This document shows, piece by piece, positions 1 to 5,390 of a stretch of DNA of 5,424 nucleotides. Every line of letters starts with the position of its first letter. The first letter of the stretch is position 1. This DNA comes from CAZBUK01 sp964495085 (lineage in GTDB: Bacteria > Bacteroidota > Ignavibacteria > T3Sed10-11): positions 1-5,424 of the forward strand of contig CAZBUK010000152.1 in assembly GCA_964495085.1 (NCBI GenBank), in the 5' to 3' direction. Both the position numbers and the translations under genes were made by a program. The notes beneath the pieces were generated by a model. It saw only the letters and a list, made by a program, of their open reading frames with translations, was not told the origin of the DNA and did no database searches.

Positions 1-54
1 TGCAATATTCCACTATGTTCACTTCGTTAATAATTATTTTGGACACCAATGATA
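1..54 (+). repeat. Left arm of a long inverted repeat
   Basis: Bases 1-54 are the reverse complement of 5276-5329, with 52 of 54 positions identical; the only differences are at 28 and 29 (TA here, CT in the reverse complement of the other arm). The arm starts TGCAATATTCC and its inner end is GGACACCAATGATA. It begins at the first base of the window, so its outer limit is unknown and it may be longer. The two arms are about 5.2 kb apart and point towards each other. Possible roles are the end of a mobile element, an inversion site, or one copy of a dispersed genomic repeat. No recombinase gene is present to decide between them. Confidence 0.93.
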
Positions 55-152
55 CGGATTGATTAGATAGCATGGATAGGATAAGAATAATACGGATTAA
101 ACTGAGAATACGGAGCAGGTAGATAGTGCGGATTAGGCGGATGATACGGATT
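51..152. repeat. Degenerate 18-bp tandem repeat upstream of the ABC ATPase gene
   Basis: On the plus strand the word ATACGGATT or a close variant recurs, with copies ending near 60, 98, 115, 134 and 152. Read on the minus strand, units start at 152, 134, 116, 98 and 80, exactly 18 bp apart, and a further copy starts at 60. The unit resembles AATCCGTATTATCTACCT, and the unit at 80-63 is strongly diverged. In one minus-strand frame the units read as Tyr/Pro-rich hexapeptides (NPYHPP, NPHYLP, APYSQF, NPYYSY) ending in a stop at 63-65. That may be the eroded tail of a repeat-rich coding sequence. Because the array fills the leader of the ATPase gene, a regulatory role such as iterated protein-binding sites is also possible. 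The last unit overlaps the inner end of the left repeat arm. Confidence 0.6.
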
Positions 153-183
153 TTTTGAACTCACTAGCATACAAGGAGAAATA

Positions 184-843
184 ATGATTACGCTGAAAAA
201 TATATTCAAGTGGTATACCAACGGATACGTGAAAACATTTGTTTTGCGCGACTTGAATCTGACGGTCGGAGAAGGTGAATTCGTATCGGTCATGGGTCCG
301 TCGGGCTCGGGGAAATCGACCCTCCTGCACATACTCGGCATGCTCGACGAACAATCCGACGGGGAGTATCACTTCATGGAGGAGCCGGTGCATACGCTCA
401 ACGAAAAGCGCCGTTCGGATCTGCATAAGAACCATATCGGCTTCGTTTTTCAGAGCTACCACCTCATAGACGATCTGACTGTCTACGAAAATCTCGAAAC
501 GCCCCTTCTCTATAAAAAGATCAAATCGTCGGAACGTAAAAGTCTCATTGCCGATACGCTCGACCGGTTCGGGATCGTCGCGAAGAAGGACCTTTTCCCG
601 AGCCAGCTCTCGGGCGGCCAGCAGCAGCTTGTCGGCGTTGCCCGTGCGGTGATCACCGGACCGAAGCTGATATTGGCGGACGAGCCGACCGGAAACCTGA
701 ATTCCAAACAGGGAGAGGAGATCATGGATCTTTTCAAACGGCTGAACACCGAGGGTACGACCATCGTGCAGGTGACGCACTCCGAACGGAACGCCGCATA
801 CGGCAACCGGATCATCAACTTGCTCGACGGCCGGGTCGTGTAG
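184..843 (+). CDS. ABC transporter ATP-binding protein, MacB/LolD-like (orphan ATPase)
   Basis: This 219-residue protein is a complete ABC ATPase domain of normal length for the MacB/LolD/FtsE-like group, whose members power FtsX-type permeases in lipoprotein release, peptide or drug export, and envelope remodelling. Visible motifs are the probable A-loop Tyr11, Walker A GPSGSGKS (38-45), Q-loop Gln90 in FVFQSYHL, signature LSGGQ (142-146), Walker B LILADE (162-167) with Glu167 as catalytic base, and H-loop His199 in VTHS. Three positions depart from the usual pattern: Leu149 replaces the Arg common after LSGGQQQ, Gly151 is found where Ala is common, and Asn173 replaces the D-loop Asp (GNLNS, not GNLDS). 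The ATG is preceded by AAGGAG at 173-178, five bases away, which fixes the start. No permease gene follows on this strand; the next gene converges on it. The gene is visibly GC-richer than the rest of the window. The family call is secure; the substrate and partner are unknown. Confidence 0.93.
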   Translation: MITLKNIFKWYTNGYVKTFVLRDLNLTVGEGEFVSVMGPSGSGKSTLLHILGMLDEQSDGEYHFMEEPVHTLNEKRRSDLHKNHIGFVFQSYHLIDDLTVYENLETPLLYKKIKSSERKSLIADTLDRFGIVAKKDLFPSQLSGGQQQLVGVARAVITGPKLILADEPTGNLNSKQGEEIMDLFKRLNTEGTTIVQVTHSERNAAYGNRIINLLDGRVV

Positions 844-857
844 CTCAGAAATCGATT

Positions 858-873
858 CCCGGATCTCGCCGGG
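858..873. terminator. Weak candidate bidirectional terminator hairpin
   Basis: CCCGG (858-862) pairs with CCGGG (869-873) around a six-base loop, 14 bp after the ATPase stop. An outer CTCA/TGAG pairing (844-847 with 876-879) could extend it. It lies between two convergent genes, so it could serve both. No U-run follows on either strand, which makes intrinsic termination doubtful. A second possible stem is AGACTGA/TCAGTCT (878-884 with 918-924), with a 33-base loop and a T-rich stretch at 924-946 after it. Confidence 0.25.
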
Positions 874-946
874 TATGAGACTGATTCCTGCCGATGGGCT
901 AAAGAACTCAACGGTTGTCAGTCTATTTCTATTCCTCCTCTTTTTA

Positions 947-3874
947 TTATCTAAGCAGCGTCATACGTTTCGTTTCACGCGGAATTCCATTCACATATAT
1001 GCGATAGAGATACATACCGCTCGGTATATCCCGTGGATACCAGGTTATTCGATGTATTCCCGGTTCGTAATTTCCCCCGGCTAACGATGCGACCTTTCGG
1101 CCCAGTATATCGTACACGATAATTTCAATGTAACTAAATTGAGGGACTTCAAACCCGATCGTGGTTTCGGGATTGAATGGATTCGGATAATTCTGGTGAA
1201 GTAAAAATTCTCGCGCAACGCCGACAGGCTCCCTGTTGTCGACTCCGGTTACCTCGCTGGATACAAAGATGGTATCCTCGATAATCCCGTCGTTTCCGTC
1301 ATCGATGAATATCATCACGGGAACATTGGAAAGATCATCCCAATGCGGTATTATCCAGTGGCCGGAATTCTGCTCCAAAGGAATTCCGGAATGTCCGAAA
1401 ATTAACTGACCATCCTCTGAAGCAACACTGATATGCAAATCATAATCCATACGCTGGCCATAATTATTAAATACCAAACCATAAAGATTCAATTCCCGGA
1501 TATTGAGCGAATCGCCTGAGGAAATGTTCACGTTGCTGAGTAATATAACTCTCTCGCTGGTCAAATCATCAAAATACATGGCTTCGAATTCCATGATTTT
1601 AGGCTGGTCATCGGGATTTATAATTCCGACGCCATTCCCTGAAACATGAAGCACATCTGATTGATTGTTTTCGGCATCGAATCTTCTGTAATCGTAGATT
1701 AATGCATCGGTCTCAAACATGACGAATGACTCGTCACCCGTGAAATTCTGCAGATGAAGAGAGTAGGACTGATTGGGAAGATCGTATCCGATCGGGGGAT
1801 GAGGATATCCCGTTATAGGAATTATCGGTACGGCATCGGTCAAAGAATTAAATGCAATATTGTTCTGATAGCCGATCTGTCCGCCTGTTCCAGTAGAAAT
1901 TGCTATTTCGGCTTCGTGGGTATTATATACCGTTATTCGGTCCGAGCCGTTAGTATTCATTTTATCCAACACGATGTTCAAAGGCGTTATATTCAGCGTC
2001 GGTGTGCTCAGGAAAAACGAGCTTTCATAGTGCAGGTAACAATCGGATGTTCCGCCGCCCCAGTTCATGCTTGTACTGTCGCTCCATGTGTTCGCCACCG
2101 AGTCGATATAAATAAATTGACTGAGATCTCCCGGATTATTGGGATTATACACCCATGCTTTAAAAAATGCCGAACTATCGACCCGTTCGAGTTTATACGG
2201 AACAACCGCGTGTCCCCCTGATCCTCCCGTGTTCGGATATCTCAATACTCTTCCGTCCCCGCTTTCTTTACGAAACATCTCCTTCAGTTCGTCCAACAAC
2301 TGACGCGGTGTCTTGGAGGTGTTTTCCCTCCTGTATTCTATGATTTCTTGACCATACTGTGTAATCTGAAAATAATTTATCGCATAGCGGGAATTATTAT
2401 GCAACGGCGCCGTGAATAAATCGTCGAAGCTCCCGATCTGCTGTATTAGCTCATCTTTATGATAAAATCCTAAAAGACTGGCGACGGCAAATCCAAAGCA
2501 AGAACCGCCCCATGGTAATGTAAATCGGTTCCATCGTCGCAATGCCTTCGGTCTGTATAAGGGCAAGGGCTGAGTCGAAAAGTAAGACGCAGCGGAGCCG
2601 AATACATCGACAAACATCGGCCAATCCGGAAAGATAGAATCCGCAGCGGCTCTGAAGGGAGGTATTGGCGGATAGAGGATATCAGTATAAGGATCCGTTC
2701 CGGTTTGATAGTCAAACTGATTCCACCATGCCGACGGCCAGATATTACTCCCTGTATTACTGAACGACCATCCATTTCGATCCGGAACATATAGATCGAA
2801 ATCTTCATTTGCATCCAGTCGAGAGAGTTGCCAGGGTTTGATTTTAAATTCCCTGCTCAGAGCCGAGTCGGGTGAAGAATCGACGACTTTAATTATCGCT
2901 CTTGTGGTAAGCAGCGAATCCGGTACATCCCAATAATAGATCCCGACCGGTGAATCATAACTGCTGTCAATAAGTGTAAAATTCTCCCCCTCATCAAGAC
3001 TGTAATACAAGTCTACCATCCCCATCCAATGGGCGTATTCGATGGAGTCCCGTTCTCCCGCGATTACAATATCGTTTGAAGACGGATGGACGACTGTCAA
3101 TTTTACCTCGACCGTGCTAAATTCAAAATTCCAGCTATATCCCGAGGCGCTTAATACTCCGCTAGAAGGAGGATTCTCATCCGCGGCGAAAACCGAAACG
3201 TGGGCTCCGTTCTTCGAAATAAATGAATATATAACATTGGTGATTTGAAGTCCCGCTGACGAAACAGTCATAGATTCCCGGAGCCGTAACGCTTCGAAGC
3301 TCGCTCCTCCTGGTAAGGTCATTGTTCCGTACGCATCTACAATTACAGATGATGTAATAGAAGAAGATAACTGGAAGCCGGAAAATGAGATAGTTTGAGT
3401 ATACGATTGCGACCATGAAGAACCGACAGTCATCGGTAAGGGTAGGTCTATTCGAGCGGGATTATTTTTAATGGTTACAAACGCATCGTCGAGAGAAGTG
3501 ACTACAATGGCTGATCCATAATTCTCGAGAGTACTATTCAATGTATAATACGCCCATATTTCGGCTTCATCATCTTCAAAATTACCCATATGATACGTTG
3601 CGATTTCCGCTCCCGGAAATTCATCGATATAGGGGGTAGACGCCGGATCGACGCTTACCATATCATAAATCAAATCCGGCTCAAACCAGGAAAAGTCCCA
3701 ATTGTTTTCGACATCCGGGGAACCAATATCTATCGCCGCACCGATCGTGTCCTCCCTGATCGTCGTACCGTATCCGACGGTAAACATATTCGAGATATCA
3801 ATGTTTGTTATTGTAATCTGAGCGGAGACGGAAAGGCTGAATGCTGCACATAAGATGAATAGTCTTGTAATCAT
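947..3874 (-). CDS. Secreted papain-like cysteine peptidase candidate with T9SS type A sorting domain
   Basis: This 975-residue modular protein should be exported by Sec and then across the outer membrane by the type IX system. Residues 1-18 are a signal peptide, with likely cleavage after Val-Ser-Ala and Gln19 as the mature N-terminus. Residues 19-250 are beta-rich and unrecognised. About 257-346 fit a Kre9/Knh1-type beta domain (YYSLDEG at 290-296, YYWDVPD at 313-319). About 450-620 hold GGSCFGFA with Cys459, GGHAVVPY with His555 and VYNPNNPG with Asn577. The order and local context match a papain-like (clan CA) Cys-His-Asn triad, though activity is an inference. About 625-870 is again beta-rich. 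Residues 888-975 are the sorting domain: NPFNPETTI, YDILGRKV, PSGMYLYR and a basic MTLLR end, the part normally removed when cargo is anchored or released. Start choice is supported by AGAGGAG (3881-3887 on the plus strand), six bases before the ATG. The gene is monocistronic here and its substrate is unknown. Confidence 0.9.
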   Translation of the reverse strand: MITRLFILCAAFSLSVSAQITITNIDISNMFTVGYGTTIREDTIGAAIDIGSPDVENNWDFSWFEPDLIYDMVSVDPASTPYIDEFPGAEIATYHMGNFEDDEAEIWAYYTLNSTLENYGSAIVVTSLDDAFVTIKNNPARIDLPLPMTVGSSWSQSYTQTISFSGFQLSSSITSSVIVDAYGTMTLPGGASFEALRLRESMTVSSAGLQITNVIYSFISKNGAHVSVFAADENPPSSGVLSASGYSWNFEFSTVEVKLTVVHPSSNDIVIAGERDSIEYAHWMGMVDLYYSLDEGENFTLIDSSYDSPVGIYYWDVPDSLLTTRAIIKVVDSSPDSALSREFKIKPWQLSRLDANEDFDLYVPDRNGWSFSNTGSNIWPSAWWNQFDYQTGTDPYTDILYPPIPPFRAAADSIFPDWPMFVDVFGSAASYFSTQPLPLYRPKALRRWNRFTLPWGGSCFGFAVASLLGFYHKDELIQQIGSFDDLFTAPLHNNSRYAINYFQITQYGQEIIEYRRENTSKTPRQLLDELKEMFRKESGDGRVLRYPNTGGSGGHAVVPYKLERVDSSAFFKAWVYNPNNPGDLSQFIYIDSVANTWSDSTSMNWGGGTSDCYLHYESSFFLSTPTLNITPLNIVLDKMNTNGSDRITVYNTHEAEIAISTGTGGQIGYQNNIAFNSLTDAVPIIPITGYPHPPIGYDLPNQSYSLHLQNFTGDESFVMFETDALIYDYRRFDAENNQSDVLHVSGNGVGIINPDDQPKIMEFEAMYFDDLTSERVILLSNVNISSGDSLNIRELNLYGLVFNNYGQRMDYDLHISVASEDGQLIFGHSGIPLEQNSGHWIIPHWDDLSNVPVMIFIDDGNDGIIEDTIFVSSEVTGVDNREPVGVAREFLLHQNYPNPFNPETTIGFEVPQFSYIEIIVYDILGRKVASLAGGNYEPGIHRITWYPRDIPSGMYLYRIYVNGIPRETKRMTLLR

Positions 3875-4071
3875 CTCAGGCTCCTCTGCTTAATATGAGA
3901 CCACGGATTGATTCTCTCTACAAGTTGGGTATTCGTGTAGCATTTCCGGACAAATATCAGAATTATTGCGCATGAGGACACGGTCCTCAATGTATGAGTT
4001 ACCCCGGAGATAATATCTTTGTGAAATGTATTTCCAAGTCCGATTTCCCGTCGGTCTTGAGATCTATTACA

Positions 4072-4098
4072 ATTATATATGTATTTTATGTCGTCCAA
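4072..4098 (-). promoter_or_regulatory. Candidate promoter for the minus-strand peptidase gene
   Basis: Read on the minus strand, TATAAT lies at 4077-4072 and TTGGAC at 4098-4093, separated by 15 bases. The -10 box is a perfect sigma-70-type match; the -35 box is partial and the spacing is short. Use of this site would give a leader of nearly 200 bases before the ATG at 3874. Promoters in FCB-group bacteria often depart from the sigma-70 consensus, so this is only a candidate. Confidence 0.25.
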
Positions 4099-4110
4099 TG
4101 GAAATGATCG

Positions 4111-4157
4111 GGGATTTTAATTTGCTCCGGATTTATTGGAGCAGCGCCTAAAATCCT
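4111..4157. other. Two-tier stem-loop in the divergent intergenic region
   Basis: GGATTTTA (4112-4119) is the exact reverse complement of TAAAATCC (4149-4156). Inside it, TGCTCC (4123-4128) pairs with GGAGCA (4138-4143) around a nine-base loop, giving an 8-bp outer stem, an internal loop and a 6-bp inner stem. A run of six T follows at 4169-4174, twelve bases beyond the outer stem, which is too far for a standard intrinsic terminator. The element could be a structured leader, a small RNA part, a protein-binding palindrome, or chance. No known RNA family is recognised. Confidence 0.35.
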
Positions 4158-4351
4158 GTATCGAATCCTTTTTTCACCTGGCGGTGTTATCCGTAAAGGG
4201 TTGACTACGAATTGAATGGTTGTAGGTTATATGCAAAATGAAAGGTTACACCCCTATTTCAAAGATAGTTTTAATCTTTCGTTAATTTAAAACCCCTTAT
4301 CATACTTTTCCATCCGGAAAGTGAAGCGATAATCTTCTACGAACTCAGATT

Positions 4352-4483
4352 TTACCGGGGTTTCTTTGAGATAATAGCTAACGCCTTTTCTAGAATATCG
4401 CGATCGTTGCGGAGGCCGTACTGCACCTGGAAAAGGCCGATCTGGATTTTAATGGACGATATTAGTAATTTGGCAAAAGGAAT
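4352..4483 (-). pseudogene. Possible relic of a protein-coding sequence, unidentified
   Basis: On the minus strand a frame stays open for 43 codons from 4483 to a TAA at 4354-4352. It has no ATG start and is bounded upstream by a TAA. Its translation reads like the C-terminus of a real protein, with segments QIGLFQVQYGLRNDRD and ILEKALAIISKKPR, and its middle part is GC-rich at third codon positions and AT-rich at second positions. The same DNA also looks coding on the plus strand: 4394-4462 gives segments AIVAEAVLHLEKADLDF before a TAG. Only one strand can be right, and the stretch is clearly GC-richer than the surrounding intergenic DNA. I do not recognise the protein. A chance open frame is the alternative. 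Confidence 0.25.
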
Positions 4484-4509
4484 TTATCTATTATTCGGAT
4501 GACTTGCGT

Positions 4510-4713
4510 ATGAGTATAGACACAGACGCACAAAATATCCAAAATTCCATTTATAAGAAAATGCCGGCGGAGGAAAAGATCCGGATCGCTACTTCTCTCT
4601 ACTATACTGCAAGAAGAATAAAACGTGCAGCCCTCGAGAGGCAGTATCCTCATGCATCGGCGGTTGAGATAGATAAAAAATTACGGGATATATTCCTTAA
4701 TGCAAGAACATGA
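4510..4713 (+). CDS. Small helical protein paired with a nucleotidyltransferase (putative antitoxin or partner)
   Basis: The product is 67 residues from the ATG at 4510, or 69 from an in-frame TTG at 4504. It is charged and probably all alpha-helical, with no signal peptide, membrane segment or familiar DNA-binding motif. The core runs MPAEEKIRIATSLY (18-31), then ARRIKRAALERQYP (34-47), then EIDKKLRDIFLNAR (53-66). This resembles small proteins that, from memory, often sit directly upstream of nucleotidyltransferase-fold genes, where residues equivalent to P-x-E-K, R-x-I-K and L-R-x-I-F recur. The stop overlaps the start of the next gene by 14 bases in a different frame, so the two are probably translationally coupled. 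No clear Shine-Dalgarno precedes either start; AAAAGG at 4475-4480 is too far away. The gene is likely real because of the overlap and the conserved pattern, but which member would be antitoxin, if either, is inferred only. Confidence 0.75.
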   Translation: MSIDTDAQNIQNSIYKKMPAEEKIRIATSLYYTARRIKRAALERQYPHASAVEIDKKLRDIFLNART

Positions 4714-5263
4714 CTTGTTTCATATGTTCGTAGAGCCGCTCGATGATCTCGATCTATCGTATATTGTAACAGGTGCCGTTGCATCCATAATTTATGGAGA
4801 ACCACGACTTACAAATGACGTCGATATAGTGCTGGAAATGGAACTCAAGGATATCGAAAAGCTGATTTTAAAATTTCCATTTGACAAATTTTACACTCCA
4901 CCCCCCGAGGTAATTACTACTGAAATAAGCAGAAGCAGCCGTGGACATTTTAATATAATTCATCACGAAACCGGTCTTCGAGCTGATATTTATGCGGTAG
5001 GGAGAGATGCCTTCGGAAAATGGGCAATTGAAAATTATAAATCAATTTCTATAAGAGGTAAATCATACCGGATTGCGCCCCCTGAATACGTCATCATTCT
5101 GAAATTGGAGTTCTATCGTGATGGGGGATCTGATAAACATCTTCGGGATATTCGATCGATACTCGAAATATCACCCGGAGAAATAGATATGACGTTACTC
5201 GACCGTTTTATTAAAGATAGATCATTGGAAGGTGAGTGGCGGGAAGTTCAAGCACATACATAA
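4700..5263 (+). CDS. Nucleotidyltransferase-fold protein, MNT/AbiEii-like (putative toxin-antitoxin component)
   Basis: This 187-residue protein has the hallmark of the polymerase-beta-type nucleotidyltransferase fold. VTGAVASIIYGEPRLTNDVD (23-42) carries the glycine turn (Gly25; Ala26 stands where Gly or Ser is usual) and the Asp40-x-Asp42 metal-binding pair. The likely third carboxylate is Asp96 in ADIY. Farther on, IAPPEYVIILKLEFYRDGG (125-143) and KHLRDIRSIL (146-155) match the C-terminal helices of AbiEii/MNT-like standalone nucleotidyltransferases, many of which act in toxin-antitoxin or abortive-infection systems by transferring NMPs to a target. The start at 4700 lies inside the end of the small upstream gene, with GGGA at 4685-4688 eleven bases ahead, so coupling is likely. 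A second ATG at 4724 would remove eight residues before the conserved core. All three acidic residues are present, so activity is plausible. The target (tRNA, protein or drug) cannot be read from the sequence. Codon use is AT-rich. Confidence 0.85.
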   Translation: MQEHDLFHMFVEPLDDLDLSYIVTGAVASIIYGEPRLTNDVDIVLEMELKDIEKLILKFPFDKFYTPPPEVITTEISRSSRGHFNIIHHETGLRADIYAVGRDAFGKWAIENYKSISIRGKSYRIAPPEYVIILKLEFYRDGGSDKHLRDIRSILEISPGEIDMTLLDRFIKDRSLEGEWREVQAHT

Positions 5264-5373
5264 AGATAATAGAGATATCATTGGTGTCCAAAATAATTAT
5301 AGACGAAGTGAACATAGTGGAATATTGCATTGGAAAAGGTACAGAAGCTTATGAAATCAGAGTAATAGCATGA
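5236..5373 (+). CDS. Very small open frame spanning the right repeat arm, doubtful
   Basis: A GTG at 5236 opens 45 codons ending in TGA at 5371-5373. GGAAGG lies three bases upstream, which is closer than usual, and the first 28 bases overlap the end of the nucleotidyltransferase gene. Later starts at TTG 5281 or GTG 5284 are possible. Segments are IKIIEISLVSKIIIDEV and NIVEYCIGKGTEAYEIRV; no family is recognised. The frame crosses the repeat arm, and the same frame is open on the minus strand through the left arm. It may be a real short gene, a truncated copy of a repeated gene, or chance. Confidence 0.15.
   Translation: MAGSSSTYIKIIEISLVSKIIIDEVNIVEYCIGKGTEAYEIRVIA
5276..5329 (-). repeat. 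Right arm of a long inverted repeat
   Basis: Bases 5276-5329 are the reverse complement of bases 1-54 with two mismatches. The arm starts 12 bp after the stop of the nucleotidyltransferase gene and ends in GTGGAATATTGCA. Identity stops at 5275 on the inner side; the outer boundary past 5329 cannot be tested because the left arm meets the window edge. With the other arm it encloses all four well-supported genes. No target-site duplication can be assessed. Confidence 0.93.
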
Positions 5374-5390
5374 ATATATTCAGATATATT
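5373..5390. other. AT-rich perfect palindrome outside the right repeat arm
   Basis: AATATAT (5373-5379) and ATATATT (5384-5390) form a 7-bp stem with a TCAG loop, 43 bp outside the right arm, and T-rich DNA follows at 5401-5415. All base pairs are A-T, so it would be a weak RNA terminator. It could be a protein-binding site or an AT-rich coincidence. The rest of the last 95 bases shows no gene start that stays open. Confidence 0.3.

Larger units (their letters stand above)
3875..4509. other. Intergenic region between divergent genes, no convincing intact gene
   Basis: About 635 bp separate the start of the minus-strand peptidase gene from the start of the plus-strand gene pair. Most of it is AT-rich with stops in all frames. 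It holds the peptidase gene's ribosome binding site (3881-3887), a candidate promoter (4072-4098), a two-tier stem-loop (4111-4157), a TTGACT at 4201-4206 without a good -10 partner, and a GC-richer stretch (about 4394-4450) that may be a coding relic. A TATTAT at 4489-4494 sits about ten bases before the first possible start codon of the downstream gene. That would fit a leaderless or nearly leaderless transcript, but no matching -35 box is seen. No tRNA, rRNA or recognisable riboswitch was found. Confidence 0.6.

Noticed and set aside
1..54. Integron attC site or insertion-sequence end as the identity of the repeat arms
   Set aside because: The arm has no paired attC core sites or internal folding arms, and no transposase or known insertion-sequence end is recognisable. 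It is left as an unclassified inverted repeat.
51..152. CRISPR array or plasmid iterons suggested by the regular short repeats
   Set aside because: The units are contiguous 18-bp repeats without unique spacers, so they are not CRISPR. No replication protein gene or other origin feature supports iterons.
63..341. 92-codon minus-strand frame starting inside the ATPase gene and ending in the 18-bp repeats
   Set aside because: Most of it is antisense to the ATPase gene, and even the inner ATG at 170-168 has no ribosome binding site. Only the repeat-derived tail is of interest and it is reported as a repeat.
133..780. 215-codon open frame on the minus strand opposite the ABC ATPase gene
   Set aside because: The plus-strand frame has every ABC ATPase motif and a good ribosome binding site. 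The antisense frame has no recognisable domain and is a by-product of GC-rich codon use.
875..1084. 69-codon plus-strand frame after the ATPase with a hydrophobic stretch, considered as a permease remnant
   Set aside because: It has no ribosome binding site, overlaps the 3' end of the peptidase gene by 138 bases, and shows no FtsX-type features. The hydrophobic run comes from a pyrimidine-rich stretch.
1754..2814. Open frames antisense or out of frame within the peptidase gene (1754-2221 plus, 2470-2814 minus)
   Set aside because: They are shadows of a 975-codon gene whose signal peptide, catalytic motifs and sorting domain fix the true frame.
3871..4098. 75-codon minus-strand frame whose TGA overlaps the peptidase ATG (ATGA), as in a coupled operon
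   Set aside because: It needs a TTG start without a ribosome binding site, the translation has no recognisable pattern, and the peptidase gene has its own good ribosome binding site. The overlap is probably chance.
4290..4363. AAACCCC/GGGGTTT inverted repeat in the intergenic region
   Set aside because: A 7-bp stem with a 60-base loop is expected by chance in a region of this size and has no supporting context.
4462..4653. 63-codon minus-strand frame opposite the small helical gene
   Set aside because: The plus-strand frame has the gene overlap and the conserved residue pattern. The antisense translation is Cys/Tyr/His-rich and lacks any family features.
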